Shown here: one piece after another, positions 36,340-49,800 of the stretch
Numbering within the stretch: the first letter of the stretch is position 1
Layout: the number at the start of each line of letters is the position of its first letter
From: Bemisia tabaci
Lineage: Eukaryota; Arthropoda; Insecta; Hemiptera; Aleyrodidae
DNA length: 64,000 bases
Reading direction: 5' to 3'
Assembly: GCF_918797505.1 (NCBI RefSeq)
Contig: NC_092797.1
Coordinates: 35,043,372-35,107,371, forward strand
Notes under the pieces: model-generated
The model's database searches: none
What the model was told of the DNA's origin: nothing
What the model saw: the letters and a program-made list of their open reading frames with translations, nothing else
Translations under genes and position numbers: made by a program

Positions 36340-37345
36340 CATGTTGATGTTTTCTTAGAAAATTTTTGTTGCCTTTTCTTTCTGATCTTCTGGTTATTTT
36401 CCTTTTTTTAAATGACGATGGCCACTTCAGGATCGGAATGTCCCTTCATCAGATCTTCTGATCACTCCATGGTTTCTAATGAACCACTAGACAAGGTACG
36501 AATTTCAGCATTCTGATACATGTTTCTCAACCAAAATTTCACGTAGAACACGATACGCACAACGAAAATTACCAAAATCAACTCCTGACGAAGATATTTA
36601 ATGATTCTTGATGCGTGAATTCAAACCACCCGCTCATGAAAACTCAATGCTCTACGTGATTCACATCGCGCGCTAAATGTTTATCATGACAGTCTCTGCG
36701 ATGTAAAAATCTTCAACTTCAATCTTGACACTTTGGCTCAGCTATAGCAAATTACCAATAGTTTGAACAACACATGGTGGAAAATGAACATTGCTCGATT
36801 GAGAAGCTTGCTGAAACCGTTGTAGTGCGCGATTTGACTCACGTAGAGCTTTGAGTTTCTTGTGAGCGGGCAGTTCAAATTCCTCGTAATCAGTGCGAAA
36901 TAAAAACGTTAATATCTTCGTTAGAAGTTGATTTCGGTAATTTTCGTAGTTTGAATCGTGTTCTACGTTAAATTCTGGTTAAGAAACATGTATCAGATTG
37001 CTTAAATTCGTACCTTGTCTAGTGGTCCATTGGCACATGAAACTACTCCGTGACCCAGGCTGCCCTCCTAATTAGTACCAGTAATGCTCTTTACGTTCCT
37101 CTTGATAACCCACTGTTATGCAATATCAGTGTAAATATAGTGCGTCATCAGTTTTAGTTTTTATTTCAAAATCGGTTGTATCATGAGACAAGTAGAAACC
37201 ATGAAGTGATCAGAAGACCTGATGATGGGATATTCAAATCCAGGAATGGCCATTGTCATTTAAAAAAAGGAAAATAACCAGGAGATAAGAAAGAAAAGGT
37301 AAAATCAAAAATTTTCTAAGAAAACATCATTTAAATGTCTCAAAA
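36340..37345. mobile_element. Nested palindrome: outer fold-back arms around an inner MITE
   Basis: Outer arms at about 36340-36480 and 37186-37345 are inverted matches (GATGTTTTCTTAGAAAATTT, CTGGTTATTTTCCTTTTTTT, TCTTCTGATCACT). Between them lies a GGACCACTA-family MITE at 36481-37030 and about 155 bases of unpaired sequence at 37031-37185. The most economical reading is a MITE that jumped into the loop of an older fold-back element, but one larger element with a broken stem is possible. Intergenic, between PTPA and the convergent Ser-rich gene. Confidence 0.6.
36481..37030. mobile_element. GGACCACTA-family MITE, copy 2 (best preserved)
   Basis: Ends are GAACCACTAGACAAGGTACG and CGTACCTTGTCTAGTGGTCC. 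Inverted similarity continues for about 170 bp inward, for example TTCACGTAGAACACGATACG against its counterpart near 36955, and TGAATTCAAACCACCCGCTC against GAGCGGGCAGTTCAAATTCC in inverse. The loop is about 200 bp. No coding capacity is visible. Confidence 0.7.
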
Positions 37346-40300
37346 TAATTTTATTTTGCTTTTTCCCCCTGTTTATCTATAAAGGATAATATCTACTAAA
37401 TCCTATTTGCCGAATTTAATATTACATTTTTTCAAGTTTTGCCACGTACAATGTTGCCAAATTTCGAAACTGGACAGTTTCTATCTTCTTTCTCTGAAAA
37501 CTTCAGTGGTAACTTTTGCAAGTTGGCTACACAATTTTATTTTGATTTAAATCCCTTATAAATATCAATTTTACGTGACACTGTCCGCCACACTAATAAT
37601 CGATTCTTTTAAATACATCTAAGTAGAGCAAAAAAAGCATTGCCAGCTTGCAAGAATCACCGCCGAGAAACTCGCATTTCTCTGACAGAAAAATTACAGA
37701 GGGCATAAAGAAACAAAATTACACAGAAACTTTAGAAGAAATGCCTTTTCTCTAAGTCAATCAACTACAGAAATAAGCATTATGTAATTCAATAGTTTCA
37801 TCTGTTTCTGTTATTCATTGATGCAGATTTTACAAGCAATATTCTCTTCTTCTAATATGCTTCTTAAAATTATCGGGTGCTCCACTTTAGTGCATCTCCT
37901 GCTTTTAAGTTATTCGTTTTACGGCGAAGTCCTCAATATGTCTTTTTTTCTTTTGAATGAATTTTACCTTTTATTTTGAAATATTTGATTTGTGTGATGA
38001 ACTTGTCATCTAGTCATTTTTCTCCCTAAAAATATTACATTTTTTTTTAAAGTAAAAACTTTCATACTTCTCTGTTGCTCTTTCCTCTCCTGTTCCATGA
38101 AACTCAAAGTTGAACAGCTATTTTTTTTCAGGGCCCAAGCACCAAAATTCAACTCTCGATAAGGGCAGAAAAAAGTGTGCCGGTTGGCCTTCATTCAATC
38201 CATCAAGCCCAGTTTCAATAGGTAGTTCAATTGCAGTCAAAGACATTTTTTAGGCTCAAAAGATCAAGGGCATGTTATATGGCAGTTTCCTCCACTTTTC
38301 TCGAAACTTGCGTTTTGGCGCTTTGATCCATGAGGAAAATATCGGTTCAATTCTGCTCTTTCTGTTTCCTCAATATCTGTCAGAACTCAGAGCTCCTTCC
38401 TCAGTCTGGAACGTGCACATTTTTTTACGCAAATTAAGGTCTCGAATGAAAGGTCGTTTGAGGTCTTTGTCACTTGGCATACAGTTTTAAAGATATATGC
38501 TACCATTATTCTTTCAATTTTTAAGTTTAAAATACTTGGACAAGTCTCAAACAGTGCATGAAGAATTAGACATGCACCTGCAAGACAACGTGTGAAAAGA
38601 GAATTAATCACCGAATTTAAGCCCAAAATGAATAAATCGCAAGGAATGATTTGTGAATTCTATTTTCTGCTTCGCACGGGTATTATTTTAAGATGAAGGA
38701 TGTTGAATCTATTCTCTTTAAGAACAAATCAACTCCCTCAAGGTAGCCTTGAGTTCTACTTTGAGTTTGAAACATACTGTGGAACTACAGTTGAAGTTTA
38801 TTGATTTTCTCTCTTCAGACTAAAAATTATTACTTTTATGTTGAAACGATTTCTCATATTCCAATTTTGATTGATGTTGGCCGAAAATTAGTAGATGGTA
38901 AATTTATTTCAAGTAGAATTCAAGCTAGAGTACAGTCAAACTACTTTTTGCTAATATGAACCATTATTTCCAGCTGTGAAGTACACGAAACATTTATGAG
39001 GTTGGTGACAGTCGGTTAAAGTTTGGTATCTGTTTGTAGATTTTTTATCTCCACAAAACACACACACCCTCACACACACACAAAAAATTGTAACCAGTGG
39101 TTATTGGTTAATTTGCTACAAAACCTCCAAAATCCTCCATCTGAGTTTTTTCCCAAACCCATCAAGTGCAAAAAATAAATCTGTTTAAATGAGTTTATCT
39201 TGTGGTGAAAATAAGACGTTTTAAAAGGAACACTTTGACTCAGATCTTTTCATCGCCGCAATTCTTTAAGGGTGGTAAATTTTGCAAAAATACTTAATCT
39301 CCAGTAGGTAATTAAGGCAATCGAAGTTCTTTGTAAAAGAGAAAAAAATCTCACAAAACCGTGGAACATTAGTCCTGGGATTTTCCTTAGCTGAGTGAAC
39401 ACTGTGAGGGGCTAATACTTTTCCCGAGTGAATTCAACTCAAACTACAAACTCAGGTTTGGAAACTGAGGTTTCTAAAATGGAACAATTATCCTCCATCC
39501 ATTTTCTTAATTGAAAAACTGTCTCATTACAATTGTCTAAAAAAACTCTCACTCTTAGAACTTGAACAAGATGTAAGACGATGTGTTGAATAATACATTG
39601 GAAAAACGAGTGTGATGTCTATGAAATTCAAAATCTTCTTCACCAGAAACTTTTTTGTTTTTCGGTGTGGCAAATGGTGTAATTTTTTCAACTACATATC
39701 CATTTTTGTCTGTTAGTTTATTCAATCTCATCTCTGTTTCCTGTTTTACCTTACATATATTTCAGCACTAAAATAAGGAGTGAAAAATGTAAATTCAATA
39801 TGGTAACAAAAAATATTTATTGAAATAAAATGTCTCTTCGGCTTGAAATCATACATCTGATGAGGTAAAATTTAAAATTTTCAAAAACAGAACATTAAAA
39901 ATTTAAACTGAATTTATAGAAATGATTGCAGGTATAAAATCTGCACTGAAAAAATTTACTGATTAACATTTCATAAAATTTCCTCTCTCACATTTCTCAA
40001 AGCATGAAATATGTAGGTAAATTGCTAAATAAATATTTTCTAGGAAATAATTTTTTAAGCTTTGGTAACTTCCATTCAATGGGATGGTTAATTAAATAAT
40101 AAACGTAACCACAAAGACAAACTATAGGAGATGTAGATAAGTTAACCCTCTATAGCCTGGTGTAACGTTTTCGTTACTATGCATTTTTTGTTTTTTTAAG
40201 AATAGAATCATTCCTCTGTGACATAATGTTGCTAAGTTGTATCAATGTTTTCGATTTTAAAGACATGAAGACTAAAATTTAGAAATTTTGAGAAGAAGAA

Positions 40301-40870
40301 TGAGAACTTAATGTTTTCACAAAAGCTGCAGCATAGATTTGTGCCCCATAGCATACAAAATCCAAATTAAATTTATGCCATTGAGGGTTAAAAAGAAATT
40401 TTTTTTTTAATTTAATCCTGTTTTGCACACCTTCCTAAAACAATTTCTACTTCGTACTAGTTTTGAGCATCCATTTTCAGCAGTAATTGCGACTGTCAGT
40501 AATTGTCTCTTAATGACCGTTGATGATGAGCTACATGCTTGAAACTGGTCCGAAGTAAAAATTGTTTCAAAAAGAATTTTAATGTGCGATTGAGTTGAAA
40601 ATTATATATTTTTTTTATTTACATTAGTTATTAAAACTTGTTTTTCCTGTATATTTTCAATTCCTCTTTGTAAGCATACTTACTCGAGTGACACTGAAAA
40701 ATTTGGACTCAAATTTCTTTAAATACATAAGTTGAATGCATGAAAAACAAGGAAAACTATCAATTAAGTCTTTCTATCTTAGATTAAGTAAAATAAATAA
40801 AGTTGATTTAACAAATAGATTTTAAAAAAAATGTGTTGGATCTAAAATTATCTGAACATTGCTATAAAGG
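37346..40870. other. Intergenic stretch between convergent genes
   Basis: AT-rich DNA between the PTPA 3' region and the 3' end of the minus-strand Ser-rich gene. I recognise no gene. A short (CA)-rich patch occurs near 39056-39080. The small open frames here lack splice signals in consistent phase and family resemblance. Confidence 0.5.
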
Positions 40871-40880
40871 GAAGATTTAT

Positions 40881-43800
40881 TTAGTCAGTTCCACTGGAAG
40901 TATCAACTCTTTTGAAGGAAGTGTTCCTTTCCCTCAACGGCCGCCTTCTTACTCTCTTTCTTTTTTGGATCGTACTTTCATCGCTGAATGTAAGGGAGGA
41001 AAGTGACTGCGAGTTCTTCAAAGAACTTGAACTACCGGAATAGTGTCGAGTTTTTTCTTTTTCATACAGTTTTGTAATAGCATCTTTATTCGAAAATACG
41101 TTTTTCATTTCCTTAAAATGTTCACGACTAATTATATCTTGATTGTTGGAAGATCCAGTTGATGTGGAGTTGCTTGTATCGATAGGACTTTTAACGTCTG
41201 CAAAAACAAGTTCATCACTATCTTTTTCCTTAACAATCTTTGATGTCCCTGCCGGTTCACAATCCATTGGGTGACGGTGAGAATTTTTCTTTATGCTTTT
41301 ATATTGACCATCATTGTTTTTGTTTTCGTTCGTAGAATATTTTCTCCTTTTGAACTGTTTTGTTTCTGTTGAATCACTTGAAGAGAATGGTGAGTTTCCC
41401 TCTTCTTCCTGAATATTATGTGTTGGAAGATTAGCAGTTAAGTTGGTGTATTCTGAAGAAAATCCTTTCTGTAAGTTTTCGTACAATTTTATCACATTAT
41501 CCTCATCTCTATGCTCTTCAAATGCATCCATTTTTAGTTTTTGATAATTTTTCTCCAAAAATTTCTCAAAAGGATCAATTTGTTCGGCCGTTTGCTGCAA
41601 CTTGGAGACTCTCGCTTGATCAATGATTGATGGTACAAACGACAAAATTGATTCTCTATCGTCGCTTGAGGCATCCTTTTCTGATGCGTCAAAAGTTCTT
41701 TGTTCGCTCTCTACCAATGTTGTGGAGGAGTAGTGCCCATTTTCTGAGCCTTCGGAAGAAGAGCTACTCTCAGTCTCTAGACTCAACATCTCAAAATTAT
41801 TTCTCACATTATCCTCATCTCTATGCTCTTTAAATGCATCCATTTTTAGTTTTTGGTAATTTTTCTCATGAAATTTCTCAAAAGGATCAATTTGTTCGGC
41901 TGTTTGCTGCAACTTGGAGACTCTCGCTTGATCAATGATTGATGGTACAAACGACAAAATTGATTCTCTATCGTCGCTTGAGGCATCCTTTTCTGATGCG
42001 TCAAAAGTTCTTTGTTCGCTCTCTACCAATGTTGTGGAGGAGTAGTGCCCATTTTCTGAGCCTTTGGAAGAAGAGCTACTCTCAGTCTCTGGACTCAACA
42101 CCTCAAATTTCTTTTTATTTTGTTGCACTGTTTGATTTATTTGTGCACTTCTCTCTGAATGATGGCTATTCAAAGCCTCTTGGCTGATTTGGCTGTTGAT
42201 AACATTATCAAAATCTTCAAAGTCAGTTGCAGCTCCCAAAGATTTGAAGAAGCTTTTTTCTGAAACTATAGGAGATAGAGTACTTTCGAATCCTGCCAGA
42301 TGCGTGCCATTTCTATCAACATTTTTCTTTTTACTCATTGGACTTGCAGATTCTACTCCTAACATCTTATTGAGAGAATTCAATATACTTGAAGGTGGTA
42401 TCTGATCATTGATATCTTCAGAGGTTTTTTGTCCTCTAGGTGTCTGGTCTGGGGTACTTGTTGCCCTTTGAAGCAGGGAGAAATTTGAAAGAATTTGCTC
42501 GGATGACGTTGTTGAACTAAAAGATGCTCCCTTTCTTTTTACGCTCCTATTTTGTGGCACAGTTAAATCATGAACATTTTCAAATTCAAATTTGCATTTG
42601 GGGGTTTGATAGTCTGATGAACTTTCATTCAGAGAAAAATCTGTGATAATGTTTTCTGAAGACATTGAGTCGAGAGAATCTTTGAATTTTGAACGATCCA
42701 CCTGTAGAGAGGATGTTTTCATTTTTAAGTCAGCTCCTCTGCTTTGTTTTGCTGTCATGAACGATATGTTACCAATATCGCTTTCCTCAGAGTCGGATGA
42801 TGAATAACCAATCAAACCATGTCGAGGTGTTCTTTCACCAGGCTTGCCCTTAAAAGTAATGTCTGTAGAAGAAGCAGTTGACTGGATAGTATCACGTTGA
42901 AGGTTTATATCTCTGCCCTCATTGGTAACACTTTGTTCAAGAGTGCATGACTGATTTGATGTGGAGACACTTTTCGTTTGGCTTCCATCGCTTTCAGTCT
43001 GCTCTTCAGGAGCCTTAGGTTTGGTCAAATTTCGAATTGAAGAGCAATTTTTTACATCCTGCTCTGGGAAAGATGGTAAATTGGGAGGACCTTGTTGAAA
43101 AATTGAAAAATCTCTAGTTTTGGGAAAGTTTGAAGGTAAATTAGTAGCTCGTAGAAGTGTAGATTTTTCTGACAGGGGCCTAGGAATAATTCCCTCCTCG
43201 AAGGTAAGTGACCTACTATCATCAGACATGAGTTTTATCGTGCTGCCCTCACTGCTGCTGGAAATGATCTGATCTGGATCTGATAACTCATCTGACTCAG
43301 ATACAAGTTTTGACTGAGTTTCATAAAGGTTTGATGGGGGTTCAAGGGCCTTAAATTTTGTAACAATCAGAGAAGAATCTGAAGAACTTGTCGAGGTGGG
43401 AGATTTCTCTTCTGTAGGTCTTCTTTTAACCCGTTCTGCTTCAAAGGGGTCATGCAGTGTCAATTCCTGTCGCTGCATATCTGGTATAAGTGCATTCTCT
43501 AACCTTGAATCATCCCTCTTAAAAGTAGAATCTTCTTCTAATGGTCGGTGATCTTCATTCTTTGCATCTAATATCTGAAAAGTTACAGTGTATTGATCTA
43601 CTCCTCCGAGAACATGTTGAGAGTCTAATTGTTCCGTCTGAACAGAAGTTGTATTCCCATTTTTATTATCACATTTTGCCACCATATTTTGACTGGTATC
43701 TATGATTGTACTCGAATCAAGACTCGAAGATGAATCAGTGGCTGGACTAGAGGAAGAAGATGATTCTGAAACAATGCGACCATTTGTTCTAGGAATGATG

Positions 43801-46800
43801 TTGATGTTGTAACTTGAGTCTGATTGCATGTCATCGCTACTTTCTGACATGACGTTTGAACCAGTTTTGTTATTTTTTACCGTATCAGCAACTTTATAGT
43901 CAGATATGGAGATAGGCATGTTTCGTGTCATTTCCCTATCGTCTGACTCCAAAATATAAGTAGCTTGACCTCTTGGAAGATTGACATCGTAGTTCAAGTC
44001 TAATGCCATGTCATCATTAGTCTCTGACATAACGATCGAACTAGTTTCATTGCCTCTAGCTATACCAGCCATTGCACCATCAAATTTAGGGGCCTGCCTT
44101 TTTTCATAACACTCTTGGCTGTTCTGACTCTCCACTGTAGAGGAGTGATCTTGTGGAGCAGTGAAATTCAAATTACATTGTTCGTTAGCTTCAGATGTTG
44201 CTGAATATTTGATGTTCTGACTGTTGGTCTTGGTTGTTTGCAAATCGGATAGTATATCAATACCAAACTGTGGCAACTGTATTGTTTTATCTACTTTATT
44301 GACATCTTCACTGCTCGAGTTTGATGCATCAGAACTGTCCTTTTCTGTTGTAATAGTTGCCCAATCATTAAATTCTCTGTTGTTTGCACTTTGTTTCAAG
44401 CAGTTCCCCTTTAAATCAGTATTCAAAGCCTTCTTATTAAAATCAGTATTTTCAGTGGAAGGAGGAATATTTTGCACAATTTTCCTCATCTGTGGCTGAA
44501 TGTTTTCATCTTTGTTTTTAAATTGTTGGTGAATTTTTCCAGTCTCTTTAATTTGAATTCTAGAGAGGTCATACATCGTTTCTTCAGCTTTTGGTTCAAA
44601 TGTATCTTCCTGGAAATGCACCGTTTTTCTGAAGTTTGTTGTGACAACTTTTTTATCCACTACCAGTTTGTTTTTGTCAAATTTTTCAGTTAAAATATTA
44701 TGTCCGGTACTTGAGTTTGTGGCAAAAAGCTCCAAATGGTCTCCTCTTTTTGCATTTATCTTGATGGAAGATTTTCGCTTTATAGGTGCTGGATGTAATG
44801 GTTTTTGGAATTCCTGATTTTGAGAAGTGTGATTTTGTTGTCCACCTATTTTTCTCAATTGCCTCCTGTATTTATGCAAACCTTCATCTTCGGTCAAAAG
44901 TGTGCTTGACGAGGCTTGCGTTTGAGCAGAATCAAATTCTGAACACTGATTGCATGTTTTAGAAACTGTTTCAACCTCTGATACGGAATCTATACTCTGA
45001 GGACTGCTGTAGAGGGTTTTTAAAACCCTGCCTCTGGCCTTTTGTTTATTTGTTGTCTTTTCTGAGACATTATTGAATGAATGATTGTTATGTGTATCTT
45101 GTGTAACACTCTTAGGAAGATGTTGGTTCCTCATAGGAAGGGTTTTTTGGCTTTCCTGATGTTGCCGATAGCTAAAGGATGGGAATATCTTTGGTGGATT
45201 CATACCATTTTCTGCTGTTCTTTTTGGAGAATCATCATCGGGTTGTAACTTTGTTGACACAGAAGAAGACATCCAGTCATCACTATCATCAGATTGTTGA
45301 GTGAGTGTGGAGCACTCCGCCATAAACTCTTCCTCTCTTGCTCCCTCTTGTTCTTTATCAAAACCAAATTCGGGGACAAAGTTTTGGAAAGTTCGATGAA
45401 ATTCTCCTTTCTTCTCAGCTGTCCTCTTATTTTGTCTTTTTTTGGCATTCTTCAAAAGTTTGTCCAGATCAGAGTGCGATGACAGGAAATGTCTGCGAAT
45501 GAAAATTTTACCTATTGAAATAAATTCTATAAACAAAGCTGACAAAAAGACCTCAAACACAAAAAAATTCAAAGTAGCACTCCATTTTTATCTCTGATTT
45601 GGAAAAAATATGTTTTCATGGATGATGAACCATGAGAAACCCAAATCTGACAAACCTGAAGCACTGAGGGTCTTGCTAATGGGGTAGAGAGGGGCCCCCA
45701 ACTTAAATATTTAGCAGGTCTAGGGCTCGCCTAGTACGCTATCTTCTACTTAGGTCCCGTTGCGCTTCAGGGCTGTCGCTCACTTGTGAAAATATCCTCT
45801 GCCCAGGTCTCCACAACAATTTTGGGACCCAGACATTCCAGTGAGAAGGGTTCTGTCTCCCAATGCCAGAAGTCAGAATTTCGTAAAAAGATGGACCGAT
45901 TATGGATATTTTTTTGTCGCTTTGGAATAAAAGTATCTGTAATTTTTGATTTCATCAACATAAGTTCAAATTTGTGGCAAAAACCCTGATTTTCCAAGTT
46001 AAGGCACACAAACCCCCCCCCCCCCCTTTCACTCTTCAAGGCGGAATGGGCGGACTTTGGAATGATGAAATTTGGTTCGCTTGGTGTCAAATTTTTATTC
46101 ATCCCTGAGGTCTTCCACTTCATCTGACTTAAAATAACTGAGTAAAAAGCCTGGCACAGGCTGTCTGAAACACCCTGTATATCACAGACGGCTTGTCTTT
46201 ACAAATGGACCACTCGACAAGGTAAAAGTCAAAAGACAGCACATCATGATTTATCATCTTCATGCTAACACAAAGAGATTTTATTTTAGATAAACTCATA
46301 CTTGAAAAATTAGCGTTTATATAATTTAAAAAAAAAAAAATGTATCAATTTAAACTTCTAACTTGCATTCTGCGAAAAAAGTATAAAATCAATGTAGGTC
46401 ACATTGACCATTCAACTCATAACTTACTTGTTCAGTAACTAAAGTTTAATTTTACCAAATTTGAAACTACATCCTCAGGCTTATCAAAAAAACATCAGCA
46501 ATCACAGAAAATTATCCAATCAAAAAACATTAAAAATTAGTTAAGTGTCCGAATCAACTTGAGTAGGCCTCAGTTGTTTTTTGACGAGCGGTAAGCTCGA
46601 ATTGAAAACTGCGCAAAGCGCTAATTTCTTGTGATTGTAATTTGGGCGACATCAATAGCATGGGAGTAAGAAAAGGTGCTCATGAAGAGTCTTTCTGGCT
46701 CAAAAGATTTACTGGCTGTTCGTTTCCGAAATACTGACTGGTAGGCCAAATGATGCAGAAAAACTTTTTTATGATGAATTGCTAGTCTGTACAACATAGT

Positions 46801-49800
46801 CTGCAAGGGTTTTTATTTACATTTGGACAAATTATATTTTGACGGTTTTTGTGCTGATCATTGAACTTGATACAGTCTCAAGCTGCCACTACAAGTATCG
46901 ATTATTTTGCACTTAGTTCATTTTTGTACTTTAAACTTGCATAAAGTTTCGATGAAATCCGGCAGTTTTACTGCAGAGCTCCTCCGTAAGTTAGCAATTG
47001 TTCACCCTCTTTTTGCAAATCGTCTATTAGCAACGAAGAATCGACCAAGGATGAGGCGACCATTGCATTTAAGAGTCAGCTGACTCCACACAAAATTTAA
47101 AAGTAAACAACTTATCGTACGCAAGTTCAAAGTAATAACATTCCAGCTCTTGATATTTTTTCTGATGCATACTGTACCCTGTTCTTGGCACAACTATAAA
47201 TTCTTCCACGGTATTGTACTCCATGAGCTCTGTATGCCTCATTGTACTCTTTGAAACTCGCAAAAAGGGCGTAAGTTTAAAACTAATGACCCTCTGAAAC
47301 AGTTACTATAAATGTCTTTTATGGCTCATCGGTATTTTGACTTTTACCAATTGTCAAAATATTCAATTAATTTTGGCGTATCGATGGCTAAAGTGCGAAA
47401 CCACTGTAACTAAGTTTTTGACGTCGCAGATCCTCTGGCATAGGTACTTTATTCTTTTTTTGGAAAACTAGCCAATAAATTTCTTAGAAACTCTCTTGAT
47501 TTTTCCTCTCTGTTAGCAGAGTATTCTGTACAAATTTCAAGCTATAAAGTTGACTTGATTCTCCTCAAAAAAATTAAAAAGGAGCAGAGATTCTGGAACC
47601 CCGCAATGAAGATAAGTGGTTACGCACTTTGGCCATCAATCTGTCATGTGTGAAAGACAAAATTGTTGTTGGTCGGCGTTATGGGAAACTAGAAAGGCTC
47701 TGGTTCAGGTGACGCCAAAGTGTGCCGCTTAAATCATGCGTGAAACATTTATTGATTTGTAAAATCTTACCTTGAGACTTCGCCACAAATGTTGGGAATA
47801 CCAAAATATTTCAGAGTCATTCCATTAATTTGTGATGGCTGCAGAAAGTTGTAAAGGCGAGAGTTATAGCGATAACGTTCCTCATACATTGTTGTAAGCA
47901 GCGGGATCCGATCCTGCGGCTTAGTCAGGAAATGCTTGGCCCAAACTATCAGCTCTATTTTTTCCTTATTGTCAATGCAGCTCTTGACATAAGCTTTCAC
48001 TGCTTCATCATCAGTAAGATCAACATCTAGAAATAGGTAAACATTGTTTCAATGATTGTCACTCAATGGAAAACTTCAATTGTTTCATCAGTCAAGACTT
48101 AATTAGTAAGAAGGTACGTCTAAGATTTGCTGGGTATGCTACAAAATAGACCACTAGACACGGTGTGAATTAAAGTTTGATGCATGTTTTTTCATCAAAA
48201 TTTCATGTAGAACAGGATTCATGCAACAAAAATTATTGAAAGTAACTCCTAACCAAGATACATAGTAACGTTTTTCAATGCCTAAATTTAAACTTCCCAC
48301 TCATCAAAAAACCATACCTAATCTACTTGAGTTAAATTGTACACTAAATGTCACTGTAACAGTTATTGTTGTGTAAAATAATGGCAACTTCATTCTCAAC
48401 GCTTTAGCTCAGCTGTTGCATGCTTTTAACATTTTGAACAACACAGAGCTGGGAGGGAACTCTGATTGATTTAGAAGCCTGCCAAATCGGTCAGTAAGTA
48501 GTGCACGATTTTATTCACGTAGATATTGGTTTTTCTTGTGAGCAGGAAATTTAATTTATTCGTAATCATAGTGAAATATTAAAGTGTTAATATCTTGAAT
48601 AAAAAATTATTGAAATCGCAATCTGCAAAGTTTATTGCAAAATTTAGTACCTACACCCTCTTTTAATAGTTGTTCAATTCCAATTAGCTGCGCAGTATGA
48701 AGATGGATTTTTGGAAGAAACAAATCAAATGCACAACTTTGTATTGTACTTATGTACTTGCGGATAGATGATTCAAGCTTGGACGATCTTTGATTTCGAG
48801 GTCTTACTAACCGTGAACATGCATTTGCTTAAATTCTAATTCTACCCATGCCTAAACCTAGCTCTGACAACTCTTATTACATATACAAGAATATCCTAAT
48901 TTATTTTTGCATTGCCTGGTATCCTTGCCAAAATATAGTCAGTCAGTTCCACCAAAGAAAAATTGATGTCACAATTTCTCTGCACCAGTTATTGAGATTG
49001 CCACATTAAAAATAGAAATCATTTATTTCAAATCAGTTTACGTGGAGGAATTTATAGGAGCGCTTTCATCTCCCAGGTAAGTACCTAGATATCTATTATT
49101 CCAATTTTTATGTGCGTTGTGGATATTTCAGGATAAAAGGAATAGAATTAAGTATGTGTGGTTGGTGATTATGAACTATCAAAGTCAAAACAATTTCAAA
49201 AGAAGGTGAAAATTTAGGAGAAATAAAATAACGTCACTGAGTTTGCCCTTGTAAGAATCCACTAATTCCTCAGCCCTCATACTGTCAATTCAATATGACG
49301 AAACTGAAAGGAAGTTCTCAAAGTTAAGAAAAATTTCAAGGCAGTTTTAAGTGTGTTTCATATTTGGATTGCATTTTTCGAAAAGGAACCAAGAGCATTG
49401 CAATGTTACTATGATCGTGCAACTTACATTCTTTGCAATAAAATTACTGAAGTCGTGCGAAAAATTAAATTTACAAAGGTAATTTTCGTCTTGAATTATA
49501 GTCTATTGGGAGAAAGGATACAACTTCTTTAGATGATCAGTTTATATTTGCAAGGTAAAAAAAGTTGCACCATCTTAGCGACATTGTAATAGGTACTCTT
49601 GGTTCCTTATTGCAAAATGCAATCCATTTAATGAGTTCCCCAATTTTCATCTCTACATCAATGGCAGTATGGCAATGTCTCCAAATTAAAGTCAATCCAA
49701 TTTATTTGCACAGTGAAAATTTTTGTGTATAGGTACCTAGCTTTGCCCCCCCCCCCCTCTCCCCCAGTAGGTATGTCAATGCCAAATCTACTCACATCGC

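Noticed and set aside
36413..36495. Exon-like frame MATSGSECPF... ending at a GTACGA donor
   Set aside because: It straddles the junction of the outer fold-back arm and the inner MITE, and both parts recur as repeats; no family resemblance.
36481..37030. A defined target-site duplication for the GGACCACTA family
   Set aside because: AT or AAT/ATT could be read at this copy but the other copies do not agree, so no target size is claimed.
45493..45572. Extension of the Ser-rich frame upstream to an ATG at 45572 (MNFFVFEVFL...)
   Set aside because: A CGCAG acceptor at 45493 with exact phase continuity to the exon ending at 47771 shows that this stretch is intron; the hydrophobic leader would be spurious.
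45767..46123. 118-aa minus-strand frame in intron 2 of the Ser-rich gene
   Set aside because: It crosses a C homopolymer and a repeat-like edge, shows no recognisable domain, and has no splice context; probably a shadow frame of a dispersed element.
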